Part shown: positions 53,791-63,464 of the stretch, in pieces | Layout of the letters: every line of letters starts with the position of its first letter | Position numbering within the stretch: the stretch's first letter is position 1 | From: G963667675 sp964291545 | Lineage (GTDB): Bacteria > Chloroflexota > Dehalococcoidia > Lucifugimonadales > UBA3495 | Direction of reading: 5' to 3' | Assembly: GCA_964291545.2 (NCBI GenBank) | Contig: OZ219861.1 | Span: 310,001-374,000 of the forward strand | Length of the DNA stretch: 64,000 bases | Translations under genes and position numbers: made by a program | Notes under the pieces: generated by a model | Database searches by the model: none | Seen by the model: the letters and a program-made list of their open reading frames with translations, nothing else | Told to the model about the DNA's origin: nothing

Positions 53791-55428
53791 TCAGTGGCCG
53801 TCGGCATCACCCGCCAGCCTGGCCGCCCGAGCCGCGAGGCTGGCAAATTCTGAGACGTCGGTTGATCCTGGAAGCAGTTGTTGGACGCGTCGGGCCTCGT
53901 CTGCCACCGCCTGCAGGCTGCCCTCCCGGGCCCAGTAGCTTCCCCTGAGGATCTCAGCAAATTCGGCCACTACGGCCGAGAGCTGGAACCTTGATGAAGC
54001 CTCTTCGAATGATTCGGCCAGGTCAGTGCGCTGAACGGGCCGGCTGATCTCGACCACGTCGTTGAACCGGGCGTCCTCGTACCGCATGTGCACTGTTCCC
54101 AAGACGCCTTCTGCGCCTTCGCGGAGCTTCAACTCGTAGAGGGCTGTCACGCTGTGTCCGGCGCCGATTTCGCCCGCGTCGACCGCGTCATCCCGGAAGT
54201 CCTCGTCGGCCACGTCCCGGTTTTCGTAACCCAGGAGCCGATAGCGGCTGACTGTCTCTGGATTGAATTCGACCTGTACCTTGGCGTCCTTGGCTATGAA
54301 CTGGAGGGTGCCGGTCAGGTCGTCGACGAATAGGCGCCGGGCTTCTGAGAGGGTGTCGACATAGTAGTAGGCGCCGTCGCCATCGTTGGCCAGCCGTTCC
54401 ATCAGCACGTCGTTGTAGTTGCCCATGCCGAAGCCGACGGTGGTCAGGGTTACGCCCTGGTCGACGTACTCCCGGATTTGGCCAAGTATCGACTGGGGCC
54501 CGGTGTTGCCCACGTTCCCAACGCCGTCGGAGAGCACCATTACTCGCGTTATTCGATTGGGAGCGACCTCCTCCACCGCCAGCCCGTAGGCGACTTTCAG
54601 GCCGTCCTCCACATATGTGGAGCCGCCGGGCTTCAGGGAGTCGATGGCCTGCAGGATCTTGCCCCTTTCCCGGCCCTCGGTGGCCTCCAGCAGTACGGAC
54701 CCGCGATCTCCGTACACCGCGATGGCAACCTTGTCATCGGCCCGCAGTTCGTCAACCAAGAGCCGCAGAGACCGCTTTACCAGGCCCAGCCGGTCCTCCC
54801 GCGCCATGGAGCCGGAAACGTCGATGGCAAACACCAGTGTGGCGTCCTGCCGATGATCTTCGAGGAGTTCCTTGGCCTGCAGGCCCACGCGCAGCAGCCA
54901 GTGGTTGCTGCTACCAAAGGGAGAAGGAGACCCGTCGACGTGAATGGCGAATGCCTCATCGGCGGGCGGCTCGTAGCCCTGGTCGAAGTAATTGACGAAC
55001 TCCTCCACCCTTACGGAGTCCTGGTCGGGCAGGAATCCATCGTCGAGGAACCGCCGTGCCACGGTATAGGAAGCGGTATCCACGTCGACGGCAAAGGTCG
55101 AGAGCTGGTCGTCCTCCGTGTCGATAAAGGGGTTTACGCCGTAATGCTGGAAAAAGGTCAGGTCGTAGGCGGCGTCGTTGACCGGTGCCAAGCCGCCGAG
55201 TGTGTTGAAGCCCTCCTGCCGGGCAGGCTCTGACGCCACCATCACAGGCTCCTCCATCGGAGCTTCGTCCGCGGGGGGCGCCTCGGTGGGAGCCGGTTCG
55301 GCTACTGCCGTGGCCTCCGGTTCGGCGGGGACTCCCGTCGGCTCGTAATAGTCCCCGCCGCAGGCCATGACGGCCAACAACAACACCAACGCCAGCGGGG
55401 CGATTGCCTTTAAGAGAGTTGAGCGCAT
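53791..55428 (-). CDS. VWA-domain lipoprotein (YfbK-like, with DUF3520)
   Basis: 545 aa from ATG 55428. The open frame extends upstream to 56031, but that part is antisense to the HTH/TPR gene. Lipobox L-A-V-M-A-C-G, Pro/Glu/Ala linker, then F-A-V-D-V-D-T-A-S-Y-T, MIDAS motif A-I-D-V-S-G-S-M-A, and DUF3520 ending with A-V-V-A-E-F-A-E-I-L-R-G-S-Y-W. Same architecture as 51136-52917, so a duplicated pair. Divergent from the HTH/TPR gene at 55543, which may regulate it or respond to it. Confidence 0.92.
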   Translation of the reverse strand: MRSTLLKAIAPLALVLLLAVMACGGDYYEPTGVPAEPEATAVAEPAPTEAPPADEAPMEEPVMVASEPARQEGFNTLGGLAPVNDAAYDLTFFQHYGVNPFIDTEDDQLSTFAVDVDTASYTVARRFLDDGFLPDQDSVRVEEFVNYFDQGYEPPADEAFAIHVDGSPSPFGSSNHWLLRVGLQAKELLEDHRQDATLVFAIDVSGSMAREDRLGLVKRSLRLLVDELRADDKVAIAVYGDRGSVLLEATEGRERGKILQAIDSLKPGGSTYVEDGLKVAYGLAVEEVAPNRITRVMVLSDGVGNVGNTGPQSILGQIREYVDQGVTLTTVGFGMGNYNDVLMERLANDGDGAYYYVDTLSEARRLFVDDLTGTLQFIAKDAKVQVEFNPETVSRYRLLGYENRDVADEDFRDDAVDAGEIGAGHSVTALYELKLREGAEGVLGTVHMRYEDARFNDVVEISRPVQRTDLAESFEEASSRFQLSAVVAEFAEILRGSYWAREGSLQAVADEARRVQQLLPGSTDVSEFASLAARAARLAGDADGH

Positions 55429-55542
55429 CCTTCGACCTCTTTCCGTTGAATGTGCCTGCGGATATTTTCCCTTGCCGCGGGCTGTACATTGAACGACAGT
55501 TGTGTAACATTTGGCCTGTATTGTGTAGCGGAGTTGTATCTC

Positions 55543-57453
55543 TTGCCAACTTTTGGCGAACTTCTCACCTCCCATATCAGCCGTTCCGGAATTGGCGACT
55601 CCGACCTGGCCAGGCGAGTCGGCGTCAGCCGCCTGACCCTGATTCGCTGGAAGGAGGGAGTTACCGCAAGGCCCCGCTACCGAGAGGACGTACTTCGTTG
55701 TGCGGAAGTCCTCAGGCTCACGCCGGAAGAACGGGACGAGTTGCTGGCGGCGGCGGAATTCCAGCCGGAGAGTCCGTCCCTCCCGGCCATTGCCACTGCG
55801 CCCCCCGGCCCCCTGGCCGTGCCGCCGACCACAGCCGTAGCAACCCGGGCCGCGCCGCGGCGTAGACGTAAATTCTGGGTTGCCGGCTTTGTAGTGACAG
55901 CGGCGGCAGTAGTGGCCCTGGCAGTTGCGTGGCAATGGTTGAGCCCCCCCGGCGAGCCGGACCATCCGGTAGCCCTCGAGGGCGAGTCCCTGATTGTCGT
56001 TGCGCCCTTCTCCAACTACACGGCGGGGCAACAGGGTTTCAATATCCGAGGACGGCTCACGGCCAGCATCGACCGGGAGGTCGCCTCCGCCGGACTGACA
56101 GACATCAGGACTGAGGAATGGCCGGAAGAGCTAACGGGCCATCAGGAGGCGTCATCGGCGGCCGAGCGCTCGGGAGCAACTATGGTTATCTGGGGTGAGT
56201 ACGACAGCGGGAGAGTGTTGGCCTATCTCACTTCCACCCGCACTGAGAGCGAGTCCTTTGGCCCGCAGGTTGTTGACATCGCATCGTCGCCGTCCGAACT
56301 GCCCACTTCCATTAACATCGACCTGACGGCGGAAGTGCGTTCCGTGGCCCTGTTGACCCTGAGCCAACTTTACCTGGAGCAGAACGAGTACGACCTGGCC
56401 AAGACCGTGCTGATTCAGGCGCTGGAGCAGCCGCCGTCGGACCCCGCCGCCCTGGCCAACCTGCGCTACCGCTTGGGCCACGCCTATCTGGGCGGTGACT
56501 ACGCCGACCTCGACGAGGCCATCTGGCGTTTTACCCAGGTTCTGTCGGTTCAGCCGCGGTCTGCGGACACCTATAGCAGTAGAGGCCTAGCCTACCTGGA
56601 ACGGGGCAGGCCGGGTGACGAAGACCTGGCTATTGCCGATCTGACCAGGGCCTCCGAATTGGCTCCAAACATGCCCGCTCCGTACTTCAACAGGGCCGTG
56701 GCTTATGTGGAGCGTCGACAGCCCGGGGACCTAGACCGCGCCCTGCGGGACCTGGACCGGGCAATTGAAGCGGGATCGGATGGGGCCGGGGTGTTCGTCA
56801 ACAGGTCAGCGGTGTACCTGGAGCGAGGCCTGGAAGAGGACCTTGACCTGGCCTTTCAGGACTTGGAACGGGCCATCGATATCGATCCCGGACTGGCCAC
56901 GGCTTGGATCAATCGCGGCAATGCCCTGCTGCTCAGGGGAGACGCCGGGGATGAGGAACTGGCCATAGCCGACTACACAAGGGCCATAGAGCTTTCGCCG
57001 GACTCCGCGATGGGATACTACAACCGGGGCCTCGTCTACTCGGCGGCGGAAGACTGGGCGCTCTCCAACGCCGACCTGCGTGCTGCGCAGGAACGGGACT
57101 CCCAAAATCCCGTAATCAACAACACGCTGTGCTGGCAACTGGGAGTGCAGCGGCAGCCGGGGGCGGCCCTGCCCTACTGCGACCTGGCCTTGGAAGATCA
57201 CCCCGACGGTCCGGCGCGAGACAGCCGGGGGCTAGTTCACAGCGTCGCCGGCCGGACTGACGAGGCCATCGAGGACTTCCAAGTCTTTCTGGACTGGGTA
57301 GAATCGTCAAGAAAGCCGGCCTGCCGCACCCATTACCATTCCAGCCGGCAGGCGTGGATCAGAACGCTGCAGTCGGGAGGCAATCCCTTCGACGACGACA
57401 CGCTGCGGGAACTGCGGGTACGCCCGGCTGTTCCGGGCAGCGATCCCTGCTGA
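55543..57453 (+). CDS. Membrane protein with N-terminal HTH and C-terminal TPR repeats
   Basis: About 636 aa from a TTG at 55543 (GGAG about 10 nt upstream; the ATG at 55450 gives residues without family character). An XRE-like helix-turn-helix is at about 8-60 (D-L-A-R-R-V-G-V-S-R-L-T-L-I-R-W-K-E-G). One membrane helix follows (about 108-130), then a region with F-S-N-Y-T-A-G-Q-Q-G-F-N-I, and at least six TPR units (from about 265) such as A-Y-L-E-R-G-R-P-G-D-E-D-L-A-I-A-D. Resembles a membrane-bound transcription regulator with a protein-binding sensor part. Divergent from the VWA lipoprotein. Confidence 0.8.
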   Translation: MPTFGELLTSHISRSGIGDSDLARRVGVSRLTLIRWKEGVTARPRYREDVLRCAEVLRLTPEERDELLAAAEFQPESPSLPAIATAPPGPLAVPPTTAVATRAAPRRRRKFWVAGFVVTAAAVVALAVAWQWLSPPGEPDHPVALEGESLIVVAPFSNYTAGQQGFNIRGRLTASIDREVASAGLTDIRTEEWPEELTGHQEASSAAERSGATMVIWGEYDSGRVLAYLTSTRTESESFGPQVVDIASSPSELPTSINIDLTAEVRSVALLTLSQLYLEQNEYDLAKTVLIQALEQPPSDPAALANLRYRLGHAYLGGDYADLDEAIWRFTQVLSVQPRSADTYSSRGLAYLERGRPGDEDLAIADLTRASELAPNMPAPYFNRAVAYVERRQPGDLDRALRDLDRAIEAGSDGAGVFVNRSAVYLERGLEEDLDLAFQDLERAIDIDPGLATAWINRGNALLLRGDAGDEELAIADYTRAIELSPDSAMGYYNRGLVYSAAEDWALSNADLRAAQERDSQNPVINNTLCWQLGVQRQPGAALPYCDLALEDHPDGPARDSRGLVHSVAGRTDEAIEDFQVFLDWVESSRKPACRTHYHSSRQAWIRTLQSGGNPFDDDTLRELRVRPAVPGSDPC

Positions 57454-57482
57454 ACCCTCGATTGCGTCGGCGCGGCGGACCC

Positions 57483-58526
57483 TCACATTCGCAACTGCAC
57501 CTTGATGGACCCGCTGGACTTGTCGTAGGCGGTGGCCAGGGCCTGGGGCATTTCGGTGAGGAGATAGGTGTGGGTGACCATGGGCTTCAAGTCAACCGCG
57601 CTTGAAGCTATGAGGTCTATGGCAGTTTCGAATTCGTGCCTGCCGTTGTCTATTCCGTAGCACAGCGAGAAGATGACCGACTGTTCCTTTATCAGGGGCT
57701 GGAGCCAGTCGGTGGAGCTTTGACCGTAGAAGACGCCCAACACGACGATGCTACCCATGACGCGGGTCAGGTCGACGGCCTGGACGAGGGTATCGATGTT
57801 GTCGGATCCTCCCACGGTCTCCACGGTAATGTCTGCGCCGCGGCCGCCGGTGAGGTCATAGACGGCGTCTTTGGCATCGGCGTCAGCGGGATCCAGGACC
57901 ACGTCGGCCCCCAATTTCCTGGCAAGCTCGGCCTGGTGCGGGTGCCTTGCGGTGGCGATGACCTTGCCCGCTCCCAAAGCCCTGGCGGCGGCTATGGCGG
58001 TAAGGCCGATATTGCCTGAGCCCAGGACCATCACCGAGTCCCCCGCAATGATCCCGCCCCGGTGCAGCCCGCGGATGGACACGGCCAGGGGCTCGACCAG
58101 GGCGCCTTCCTCCCAGGTCATCGAGTCGCCCAGGGGGTAGCAGGCCGCGGCCCGCCGGGTGACGTACTCGGCGAACCCGCCGCCGCCCCAGTCACGCTTC
58201 TCGGTGCAATGGGTGTATTGGCCCTGCCGGCAATACCAGCAGGCCAGACAGGCGTTGCCGTGTCCGATGACCTCGACGGCGACCCTCTGCCCGACTATCG
58301 ACGGGTCGACGCGGGACCCAACGTCGACGATCTCACCGGCGGTCTCGTGTCCGCCGGGGACGGTCTCGGGCTCCTTCAGCCGGCGATAGTAGTTGAGGTC
58401 GGAGCCGCAGATGCCCTCGGCAGTCACCCTCACCAGCGCATCGTCGGGGCCGGGTACGGGCCGCGGGACACTCTTGATGTCCACGGTGTCGACGCCGTTC
58501 CACAATGCTGCGAGCATATCGGGCAT
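57483..58526 (-). CDS. Zinc-dependent alcohol dehydrogenase (MDR superfamily)
   Basis: 347 aa from ATG 58526 (GGAGG 7 nt upstream). Catalytic zinc region in G-I-C-G-S-D and G-H-E-T; structural zinc in C-L-A-C-W-Y-C-R-Q-G-Q-Y-T-H-C (C-x2-C-x2-C-x7-C). NAD(P)-binding G-S-G-N-I-G-L-T-A. Resembles sorbitol/threonine-type dehydrogenases; substrate unknown. It converges with the HTH/TPR gene and is divergent from the permease. Confidence 0.93.
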   Translation of the reverse strand: MPDMLAALWNGVDTVDIKSVPRPVPGPDDALVRVTAEGICGSDLNYYRRLKEPETVPGGHETAGEIVDVGSRVDPSIVGQRVAVEVIGHGNACLACWYCRQGQYTHCTEKRDWGGGGFAEYVTRRAAACYPLGDSMTWEEGALVEPLAVSIRGLHRGGIIAGDSVMVLGSGNIGLTAIAAARALGAGKVIATARHPHQAELARKLGADVVLDPADADAKDAVYDLTGGRGADITVETVGGSDNIDTLVQAVDLTRVMGSIVVLGVFYGQSSTDWLQPLIKEQSVIFSLCYGIDNGRHEFETAIDLIASSAVDLKPMVTHTYLLTEMPQALATAYDKSSGSIKVQLRM

Positions 58527-58744
58527 TGCGACCTCCGGGGTGTTGGTTGCTGGGCTGCCAGAGACGGTCCACACGTATTCTACATGGAGCAGCAAGGGAG
58601 GCCCTGAGACAGGTCTTGGTAAGCTGGGGCCACGGGATAAGCTGGGGAATCGCAGCAGCTGTCAGCCTAGTCCGTTTGCCCAGATGATGTAGAATACAGC
58701 GCAGTTTGGCCTGAATTACCCTCATATCATCCTGAAGAGCAAGT

Positions 58745-60523
58745 TTGGCGTCTAACCCAATAGCGCAAAATCCACGCTACGAACCGCAAGAGAACCCGTC
58801 TGCACGGGCCTCGCTGGGCTACGGGCTGCAGTTCAGCCTGATAGCCTCGGCCGCTCTGCTGGTGACGCCGGTGGTGGTGGCCCAGGAATCCAACAGGGGC
58901 GAGGCGTACCTGACGTGGATGGTCTTCGCCTCCCTGCTGGTGTGCGGGCTGGCCACCCTGTTGCAGGTGCGCCGGCTGGGCCCTGCCGGCGCGGGTTCCG
59001 TCCTACCCATGTTCACCGCCGCCTTTGCCATTCCCTTCTGCATTACGGCGGTGGTGGACGGCGGCCCGGCAACGCTGACGACTTTGGTGCTGGTGTCGGC
59101 GGTGGTCCAACTGGTTATCTCCAAGTGGCTGTTCATCCTGCGGAGAATCGTCACCCCCACGGTGGGGGGCACGGTAATGATGATTCTCTCCATTACCCTG
59201 GCTTCGGTTGTCTTCGACCTGCTGGACAAGTCAACCGAAGTGGAGCCTACGGCCGCTCCCTTAACCGCGCTGGTCACCCTTATCATCGTTGCCGCCCTGG
59301 CCCTGCGGGGGTCGGAGTTGCTGCGACTGTGGGCTCCCCTGATAGCTATAGTGGGCGGCTGCATAGCCGCCGCGGGGTTCGGGATCTACGACACCGACAG
59401 GATATTGAACGCACCCTGGATTGGGCTCCCCAGCGAGGCTCCGGGGCTGGCGCTGGACTTTGGAGTGGACTTCTGGACGCTGCTTCCGGGCTTCCTGTTC
59501 CTGGGCGTAATAATCTCGATTCAGGCTAACGGAGCATCCATTGCCGCTCAGCGGGTGTCGTGGCGCACGGCCAGGGCAGTGGACTTCCGGCAGGTGCAGG
59601 GCGCCCTGTCAGGCGGCGGGGTTACCAACCTGATGGCCGGACTTGCAGGTACGGTACCCAACATCATCAACTCCGGCACTGCGGCATTTATCCAGACCAC
59701 CGGCGTCGCCTCTCGCAGGGTGGGCTATTTCATTGGCGCCATCCTGATTGTGCTGGCCTTCGTGCCCAAGGCCTCGGCGGTGCTCAGCTCCATTCCCGGG
59801 CCGGTGATGACCGGGTACTTGACCCTGGTAACCGGCACCCTGTTCGTCGACGGGGCACGGACGGTTATCCAGACCGAAGAGAACAGCCAGAAGGTTATCG
59901 TGGCCGGGGTCTGTTTCTGGATTGGCGCCGCCTTCCAGTTCGGACTGTTCGAACTGCCCGACCTTGCCCCGTGGTTGGAGGCGCTCTTCGCCAGCGGGGT
60001 CACCACCGGAGGCTTCGCGGCGATAGCGATGATCCTCTACCTGGAATTCACCAACCCCCGGCGCATGAGGTTCACGTCGCCGCTCAACGTCGACTCTTTG
60101 CCTGACCTGAACGAGTTCATCGCCAGGTTCGCCCGGCGCAGGGGTTGGAGCGCCGAGATGAAGGATAAGCTCAGCGCGGTGGCGGAGGAGACGCTACTGA
60201 CCATGGCCCCGCTGGACTTGGAACTGAACCTGGATGCGGAAGCAGATTCGGCGGACTCGGAAGAGGACAAAGGCGACGAAAAGCAGTTGGTGGTTGTGGC
60301 CTCCAGCGACGGCCCGGTGGCCATCCTGGAGTTCATCGGCGGGGGAGACGAGGGCAACGTCGAGGACCGGGTACGGCAGCTCCAGCAGTACGGCGAGGAA
60401 GCCCCGGCGGAAGAGGAGCTTTCCCTGCAGCTATTGCGGAGCTACGCCTCCTCCGTACAGCACCAGCAGTACCACGACACCAACATCATCACCGTGCGGG
60501 TGGACCCTCCCACAACGCGATAG
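58745..60523 (+). CDS. NCS2-like (solute carrier 23) permease with C-terminal ATPase-like domain
   Basis: 592 aa from a TTG (GAAGAG upstream). Residues about 25-430 hold 12-14 hydrophobic segments with the family pattern V-T-P-T-V-G-G-T-V-M-M and S-F/S-I-P-G-P-V-M-T-G-Y, as in xanthine/uracil permeases. Unusually, about 140 residues follow the last helix: L-N-E-F-I-A-R-F-A-R-R-R-G-W then S-A-V-A-E-E-T-L-L-T-M, resembling the N-box region of RsbW-type HATPases, with an acidic insert and L-V-V-V-A-S-S-D-G. Substrate likely a nucleobase or related compound (inference). Confidence 0.85.
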   Translation: MASNPIAQNPRYEPQENPSARASLGYGLQFSLIASAALLVTPVVVAQESNRGEAYLTWMVFASLLVCGLATLLQVRRLGPAGAGSVLPMFTAAFAIPFCITAVVDGGPATLTTLVLVSAVVQLVISKWLFILRRIVTPTVGGTVMMILSITLASVVFDLLDKSTEVEPTAAPLTALVTLIIVAALALRGSELLRLWAPLIAIVGGCIAAAGFGIYDTDRILNAPWIGLPSEAPGLALDFGVDFWTLLPGFLFLGVIISIQANGASIAAQRVSWRTARAVDFRQVQGALSGGGVTNLMAGLAGTVPNIINSGTAAFIQTTGVASRRVGYFIGAILIVLAFVPKASAVLSSIPGPVMTGYLTLVTGTLFVDGARTVIQTEENSQKVIVAGVCFWIGAAFQFGLFELPDLAPWLEALFASGVTTGGFAAIAMILYLEFTNPRRMRFTSPLNVDSLPDLNEFIARFARRRGWSAEMKDKLSAVAEETLLTMAPLDLELNLDAEADSADSEEDKGDEKQLVVVASSDGPVAILEFIGGGDEGNVEDRVRQLQQYGEEAPAEEELSLQLLRSYASSVQHQQYHDTNIITVRVDPPTTR

Positions 60524-60554
60524 GGTCAGCCCCCCGCTACCGTAATTTCCATGC

Positions 60555-60583
60555 CGCGCTAGCCGGCAAACTCAGCGCGTTTT
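60555..60583 (+). terminator. Possible terminator after the permease
   Basis: CGCGCT (60555-60560) pairs with AGCGCG (60574-60579), followed by TTTT. Short stem with a 13-base loop. Confidence 0.5.
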
Positions 60584-60720
60584 CATTTGCGCGGATAGCC
60601 TTCGATGTTGGCTCTTGATGCACGACCGCCCATTTAACGGTACAATCGGGGACAGGCGACGGGTTCGCGGCCCGACCCGATGCAGATTGGAAATATCCCG
60701 GCGAAATGGGAGGTAGACCG

Positions 60721-62079
60721 ATGGCTTACGACCTACTGGTGAAGAACGGACGCCTGATCGACGGCTCCGGTATGCCCGCATTTCTCGGGGACCTGGGAAT
60801 CAGAAACGGGCTAATCGTCGAGTTGGGAAAGCTTAGCGGGCCGGCAGACCGGGTCATCGACGCCGACGGCCTGGCGGTCTCCCCCGGGTTCGTGGACAAC
60901 CACTGCCACTACGACGCCCAGGTCACCTGGGACCCCCTGTGCACCTTCTCCTGCTACCACGGGGCCACTACCGTGATCATCGGGAACTGCTCGCTGGCCG
61001 TGGCGCCGGTGCGGCCCGGGGCCCAGGACCGGGTCTGCGAGTTCCTGTCCCGGGTGGAGGCGATTCCCATGGAAGTGCTGCGCACGGTGGACTTCTCCTG
61101 GGAGACCAACGCCCAGTACATGGACGCCCTTAACGGATGCATCGGCGTGAACGTCGGGACTCTCATCGGGCATTCGGCGGTCAGGTACTACGTCATGGGA
61201 GACGAGAGCCAGGGACGAGAGGCCACCGAGGCGGAGGTCCGGGAGATGCAGCGCGTGGTCGGCGACGGCATCCAGGCCGGGGCACTGGGCCTTTCGGTGT
61301 CCAAGAACATGGGCCACTTCGACCCCCAGGGCGTGCTGGTGCCCGCCGTGTGGGCGACGGAAGAGGAGATTTTTGCCCTGGGCGACGTGTTAAGGGAACT
61401 GGGCACCGGAATCATCCAGGGCGGCGGCGGCAGGGCCGCGGAGCTGGAGAACCGGCTTATGAGCCGGCTTGCAGAATCCACGGGCCGCCAGGTGCTGTAC
61501 AACAACCTGAACCTGAACGCCAAGAACCCCGGCGGTTGGAAGAAGCTCAAGGGAATGGTCGAAGAGAGTTCCAACGCAGGCATCAGGGCCTATCCGCTGA
61601 CCACCCCATACAAGATCCCGGAGAGCGACGAGGACCTGGAAGCCCTGCGAGAGATTCTAAACTTCCCCAGCGCCATCTTGGGGCTTTCCGACGGCGGCGC
61701 CCACGTGCAGATGCACGGCGGGTACGGCTACAGCACACGCCTGCTGGGTTACTGGGTCCGGGAGCAGGGAATCATGTCGCTGGAACAGGCGGTGCGGCGG
61801 CTGACCTTCGAGTCGGCATCGGCCTTCGGCATTTACGACCGGGGGCTGCTGCGGCCGGGCATGGCCGCCGACGTTACGATATTCGACCCGGACACAGTCC
61901 AGACGCTGCCGGAGGAGCGGTTCGACGATTTCCCCGCCGGCGGCTGGCGCATCGGCGAGATGGCGGAGGGAATCAAGACCACCATCGTCAACGGACAGGT
62001 GCTGCTGGAGGACGGCAAGCATTCCGGTACCCTGCCGGGCCGGGTGGTCCGCAATCCCCTGTACAACTCAGACGCGTAG
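60721..62079 (+). CDS. N-acyl-D-amino-acid deacylase-like amidohydrolase, shortened
   Basis: 452 aa from ATG 60721 with GGGAGG 7 nt upstream. Metal-binding N-terminus F-V-D-N-H-C-H-Y-D-A-Q, then T-T-V-I-I-G-N-C-S-L-A-V-A-P, I-G-H-S-A-V-R, L-G-L-S-V-S, and L-S-D-G-G-A-H-V-Q-M-H near the end with the late catalytic Asp. Family members are usually near 550 aa. About 100 residues seem absent between the A-G-I-R-A-Y-P-L-T-T segment and L-N-F-P-S-A-I-L-G-L-S-D, so the central region is compact. Probably a zinc hydrolase; substrate unknown. Confidence 0.85.
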   Translation: MAYDLLVKNGRLIDGSGMPAFLGDLGIRNGLIVELGKLSGPADRVIDADGLAVSPGFVDNHCHYDAQVTWDPLCTFSCYHGATTVIIGNCSLAVAPVRPGAQDRVCEFLSRVEAIPMEVLRTVDFSWETNAQYMDALNGCIGVNVGTLIGHSAVRYYVMGDESQGREATEAEVREMQRVVGDGIQAGALGLSVSKNMGHFDPQGVLVPAVWATEEEIFALGDVLRELGTGIIQGGGGRAAELENRLMSRLAESTGRQVLYNNLNLNAKNPGGWKKLKGMVEESSNAGIRAYPLTTPYKIPESDEDLEALREILNFPSAILGLSDGGAHVQMHGGYGYSTRLLGYWVREQGIMSLEQAVRRLTFESASAFGIYDRGLLRPGMAADVTIFDPDTVQTLPEERFDDFPAGGWRIGEMAEGIKTTIVNGQVLLEDGKHSGTLPGRVVRNPLYNSDA

Positions 62080-62130
62080 GAGTGTCCTTCACCGGCGGCG
62101 TTGTGACCCGGCAGACATCCCAAGATAGCA

Positions 62131-62171
62131 AACGGGCGGCCCAGCTTAGACAGGCCGCCCGTTCTCGTTTT
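62131..62171 (+). terminator. Rho-independent terminator after the amidohydrolase
   Basis: AACGGGCGGCC (62131-62141) pairs perfectly with 62153-62163 around an 11-base loop, followed by CTCGTTTT. Confidence 0.85.
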
Positions 62172-62198
62172 GCGTTGTTGGGGCCGCGACAGCGCAGT

Positions 62199-63464
62199 TT
62201 AGTCCCCTGCAGTAAGCTGTTCGGCTTCTTGAGTCACCTCGGCTTCCACCGGCTTGTTGGTGGCGGGATCCACCTCGAAGGGACTGTACAACTCTAGTTC
62301 TTTGGCCATCTCGTGTATGGCCGGGATGACTTCCTCGCCCTTCAGCCGGAGGCTGCGCATGGTGTCCTCGTGGGTCATGGAGCCGTCGCCGTCCCAGAGG
62401 AAGATGCTGCCGGGCCGCAGGTACTCCAGCACGTGGCGAATCTTGGGAATCACCGTCTTGGGCGTGCCCGAGATGATGCTGTAACTGGTGGTCTGGTCCT
62501 CGTAGGCGACGCCCTCGCCGGCCCGGCCCGCGACTAATGCGGAACGGGTGGGGAGCAACCCCCGGCGTTGGGTGTGGCCGGGAAGACTCATTATGGCATT
62601 GTTGTTGGTGCCCTCGTTGCCGGCCAGGAAGGGGTTGCTGGGGCCCTGCACGTACTTCCTGCCCACCTGGTCGGCCAGTTCATCAGTCTCGTCCACGTGC
62701 ACCTTGAACACGTAGGCTGTGTTCTGCGTCCCGGCCTCGTATCCCAACTCCGCGGCGGTGTCCTTGTAAAACTGGAAGCACTGCTTGGTCGGCTCCAGCG
62801 CAGTGGCCAGCATGACGTATGGGTAGCGGTGCTCGGCCGCCCACTGCACCGTCCTGGGGCTCGCGATGCCGGGAATCCAGACCGGGGGGTGAGGCTTCTG
62901 GTAGGGCATGGCCCAGGGGTTCACGTAGCGGTACTGGTAGTGCTTGCCCTCCCAGCGGAAGGGGCCCGGCGTGGTCCATGCCTTGATGATAAAGTCGTGG
63001 GCTTCCTGGAACCGCTCCCAGTTATGGGTCGGAGGGGCGTTGTGGGCGATGCTCTCCCGGCCGGTGCCCCGTACAAAACCCGACACCAGGCGGCCGCGGG
63101 AAATCATGTCGATTATCGACAGTTGCTCCACCAGCCACAATGGGTCTTCCCAGATGGGCAGGATGTTGCCCAACAGGACGATCTTGGCCTTCTTGGACTG
63201 GCGGGCGTATATGGCCGCCTCCAGATTCATCACGCTGCCCATGCAGAAGGGGGTGCTGTGGTGCTCGTTGATGTTGATGGCGTCGAAGCCGACCTCCTCG
63301 GCGTACAGGTACTCGTCTATGTAGCGGTTGTAGAGTTCGGCGCCCAGCTTGGAGTCGTAAATCTCGTTGCTCAGAGTCAGGTCCTTGATGGGCAGTCCGG
63401 TAGCGCCGAAATATCCCGACGCCGGGTCCTGGTAGGGGCGCTCTGTGACGTGACCGATGAACAT
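62199..63464 (-). CDS. LLM-class flavin-dependent oxidoreductase
   Basis: 421 aa from ATG 63464 (AGGAG 6 nt upstream). Family motifs: N-I-N-E-H-H-S-T-P-F-C, I-V-L-L-G-N-I-L-P-I-W-E-D-P, S-R-G-R-L-V-S-G-F-V-R-G-T-G-R-E and W-A-M-P-Y-Q-K-P-H-P-P-V-W-I-P-G. Substrate unknown. The C-terminal 100 residues are nearly identical to those of the partial gene at 63595, so these are recent tandem duplicates. Confidence 0.92.
   Translation of the reverse strand: MFIGHVTERPYQDPASGYFGATGLPIKDLTLSNEIYDSKLGAELYNRYIDEYLYAEEVGFDAININEHHSTPFCMGSVMNLEAAIYARQSKKAKIVLLGNILPIWEDPLWLVEQLSIIDMISRGRLVSGFVRGTGRESIAHNAPPTHNWERFQEAHDFIIKAWTTPGPFRWEGKHYQYRYVNPWAMPYQKPHPPVWIPGIASPRTVQWAAEHRYPYVMLATALEPTKQCFQFYKDTAAELGYEAGTQNTAYVFKVHVDETDELADQVGRKYVQGPSNPFLAGNEGTNNNAIMSLPGHTQRRGLLPTRSALVAGRAGEGVAYEDQTTSYSIISGTPKTVIPKIRHVLEYLRPGSIFLWDGDGSMTHEDTMRSLRLKGEEVIPAIHEMAKELELYSPFEVDPATNKPVEAEVTQEAEQLTAGD

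Noticed and set aside
55429..56031. Upstream extension of the VWA lipoprotein frame
   Set aside because: It is antisense to the HTH/TPR gene, and the lipoprotein signal starts cleanly at 55428.
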